A stretch of 64,000 nucleotides of DNA from Polyangium sp. 15x6 (GTDB lineage Bacteria > Myxococcota_A > Polyangia > Polyangiales > Polyangiaceae): the NCBI RefSeq assembly GCF_029960785.1, contig NZ_JASBQE010000043.1, positions 1-64,000 of the forward strand, in the 5' to 3' direction. The notes under the pieces were generated by a model. It searched no databases and was not told where the DNA came from. It saw only the letters and a list, made by a program, of their open reading frames with translations. How positions within the stretch are numbered: the stretch's first letter is position 1; every line of letters starts with the position of its first letter. Below are positions 62,742 through 64,000 of this stretch, piece after piece. A program made the position numbers and the translations under genes.

Positions 62742-63437
62742 TCAAGGCGAGGGCGGCGGCGTGAGCACGAGATCCGCCGCCCCACGCGGGGCAATCTCGT
62801 AGCGATCGAGGTATTGCTGCGAGAACCCCGTGATCTCCACGGCGGCGCCCTTCGTGAGCTTCGTCGTGTCGATGAGGGGCTTTTCGCCCGCAAAGCACAC
62901 GTAAATCTCGACCTCGCCGGAGCCGTCGTCCACGTAGGCTTTGATGCCATAAGGTTTGTCCTCGACGATGGCGTTCGAAACGAGGCCCTTGACGCGGACG
63001 AGCTGGCCTTCGGTCGATTCGCCGACGTCGCCGGTCGCGACGTCCTTCGGCGTGACCGCCTCGACGCCTTGCAGGATCTCGGGGCCGGAGGCGTTCGTGA
63101 CGAGCACGGTCTGCTTGGAGACCTGCTGGATCTGTCCGATGACGCGGACCTTGGCGCCGATGAGGATCTTGAGCTCGTCGTAGAGGCTGACATAAATGCC
63201 GCCGGTGTCATCCTGGACCGCGAATCCGAAATCGCCGGTGGCGGTGAGGAACGTGCCCGGCGTGACGGAGACGAAGCCCTCGATCTGCGTGTATTGGTTG
63301 GCGCCGAGGGCGCGCGCTTCGGCGATGGGGACGAGGTCCGGAGGGGGGAGCTCTTGCGACTGCGGGAGCTCGTTGTCGGAGCAGCCAGCGAGGAGCGCGG
63401 CGAGAGGAAACACGAGGAGGAGTGCGCGGTGATGCAT
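62742..63437 (-). CDS. Lipoprotein with two OB-fold-like domains
   Basis: The start at 63437 (MHHRALLLVFPLAAL) gives a lipobox LAGC near residue 19. The 231-residue protein then has two similar beta units, one with YTQIEGFVSVTPGTF, FGFAVQDDTGGIYVSL and KVRVIGQIQQVS, and one with QLVRVKGLVSNAIV, IKAYVDDGSGEVEIYV and AAVEITGFSQQYL. The D-D-x-x-G-x-I/V-x-V pattern in both is typical of OB-folds of the kind found in secreted nuclease-associated proteins. It may bind sugar or nucleic acid outside the cell. It converges with the cupin gene. Confidence 0.75.
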   Translation of the reverse strand: MHHRALLLVFPLAALLAGCSDNELPQSQELPPPDLVPIAEARALGANQYTQIEGFVSVTPGTFLTATGDFGFAVQDDTGGIYVSLYDELKILIGAKVRVIGQIQQVSKQTVLVTNASGPEILQGVEAVTPKDVATGDVGESTEGQLVRVKGLVSNAIVEDKPYGIKAYVDDGSGEVEIYVCFAGEKPLIDTTKLTKGAAVEITGFSQQYLDRYEIAPRGAADLVLTPPPSP

Positions 63438-63497
63438 GCGCTTCCTGTACCGCGCCGGGGTCGGGCCGCGCAAGGCGGAGCGGGGCGAGTCATCGGG

Positions 63498-64000
63498 TCA
63501 CCGCGGGATCCGGCGCACGGTGCCGTCGGAGTACGTGCCGTAGATGTAACCTCCCTCGATCGCGAAGAACCAGCCGGTCGCGACCTGGTCCACGGGCTCG
63601 CTCCCCCCACACTTGAGGGATTTGCGGCCGCCGTAATACGCATAGGCGTCGTCCACCTCCAGGTCGTCGTAGACGCCGTGCAGGTTCCCGACGTGGTACC
63701 CGAGGCTCCACATCGCCAGCGACGCCTTGTCGAGCGCGTAGACATCGATGCCCATATCGAACATCCCATCGAAATAGACGCGCTGCGCGTCGAGGGCGAT
63801 TCCGCCTTCGCCCTGGGCGATCTTCTGGACGGACCCGGATCCGTCGCGCGGGGCGCGCTTCACCCAGGTCTGGAAGATAGCCCCCGAGGCGATGGGCGGC
63901 GCCGCGGCATACACGTGCGTCTCGTCCACGCGGAGGCCGATGATCCGCTCGTCGTCGATCCAGAGCGTGACCGCAGGACCCGAGCCATCCTTGGGCGCCT
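63498..64000 (-). CDS. Beta-propeller-like protein, C-terminal part (partial)
   Basis: The frame is open from the stop at 63498 to the right edge, so the 5' end is missing. The visible ~167 residues contain repeating VYAAAPP, VYFDGMFD, AYAYYGG and YIYGTYSDGTVRRIPR strands preceded by VDETHVYA and LDAQRVYF, the style of secreted propeller proteins in myxobacteria. A single Cys is seen (LKCGGSEP). No catalytic motif. It lies 60 bp upstream of the OB-fold lipoprotein gene on the same strand. Confidence 0.7.
   Translation of the reverse strand, partial: APKDGSGPAVTLWIDDERIIGLRVDETHVYAAAPPIASGAIFQTWVKRAPRDGSGSVQKIAQGEGGIALDAQRVYFDGMFDMGIDVYALDKASLAMWSLGYHVGNLHGVYDDLEVDDAYAYYGGRKSLKCGGSEPVDQVATGWFFAIEGGYIYGTYSDGTVRRIPR

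Overview
The window reads as chromosomal DNA of a myxobacterium, most likely of the Polyangium/Sorangium side of the group. The evidence is the very high G+C with strong GC3 bias, many lipoproteins with Gly/Ser-rich spacers, MopE-type metal-binding repeats, two MYXO-CTERM-like C-termini, three Hanks-type Ser/Thr kinases (two fused to AAA ATPase and TPR regions), a hybrid histidine kinase with two kinase cores, and a bacterial caspase. I see no rRNA, tRNA, CRISPR array, transposase, integrase or prophage gene. Species identity is inference.

Layout. 1-6.1 kb: start of a secreted Ala/Pro-rich protein, a kinase with a 2TM tail, a ferritin-like lipoprotein, a secreted alpha/beta-hydrolase-like protein and an unknown helical protein. 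6.1-16.6 kb: a degenerate ~42-bp tandem array, a large hybrid histidine kinase, a HAD phosphatase, a DUF4139 protein, a coupled sigma-factor cluster with a putative 2H phosphoesterase, and two lipoproteins. 16.8-20 kb: a recombination cluster comM-recA-ssb. 20-25 kb: a beta-propeller lipoprotein, then a two-gene unit of an astacin/matrixin-type metalloprotease and a caspase-like protease. 25-33 kb: quinone oxidoreductase, arginase-family enzyme, small membrane proteins and the first kinase-AAA-TPR protein. 33-38.2 kb: two translationally coupled secreted MopE-repeat proteins, one with a vWA domain and C-terminal anchor, one with a formylglycine-generating-enzyme-like domain. 38-44 kb: ordinary metabolism (DinB/MDMPI-like, SDR, acyl-CoA dehydrogenase, SGNH hydrolase, prolyl aminopeptidase). 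44-53 kb: the second kinase-AAA-TPR protein, a second ~42-bp array before an unknown helical protein, and a lipoprotein made of six 94-residue repeats. 53-64 kb: outer-surface proteins, an amidase-permease-ATPase operon, an acyltransferase pair, a BPSL0067-like amidase, a Tat lipoprotein amine oxidase, a cupin and a partial propeller protein.

Three signals are not explained by genes. First, a ~295-bp intergenic element occurs three times (4965-5261, 39886-40181, 51500-51789). Each copy is a large imperfect inverted repeat built of about eight short hairpins and fills the gap between two genes almost exactly. Second, two ~42-bp tandem arrays (6161-6520 and 48263-48450) each lie just upstream of a gene for an unknown, probably helical, soluble ~270-residue protein. 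Third, a 12-bp palindrome repeated at 90-bp spacing precedes the sigma-factor gene. With the metalloprotease-caspase pair, these are the best candidates for something undescribed.

All functional names come from motifs read by eye in the translated sequence. No database search was possible, so names without visible catalytic motifs are held at low confidence.
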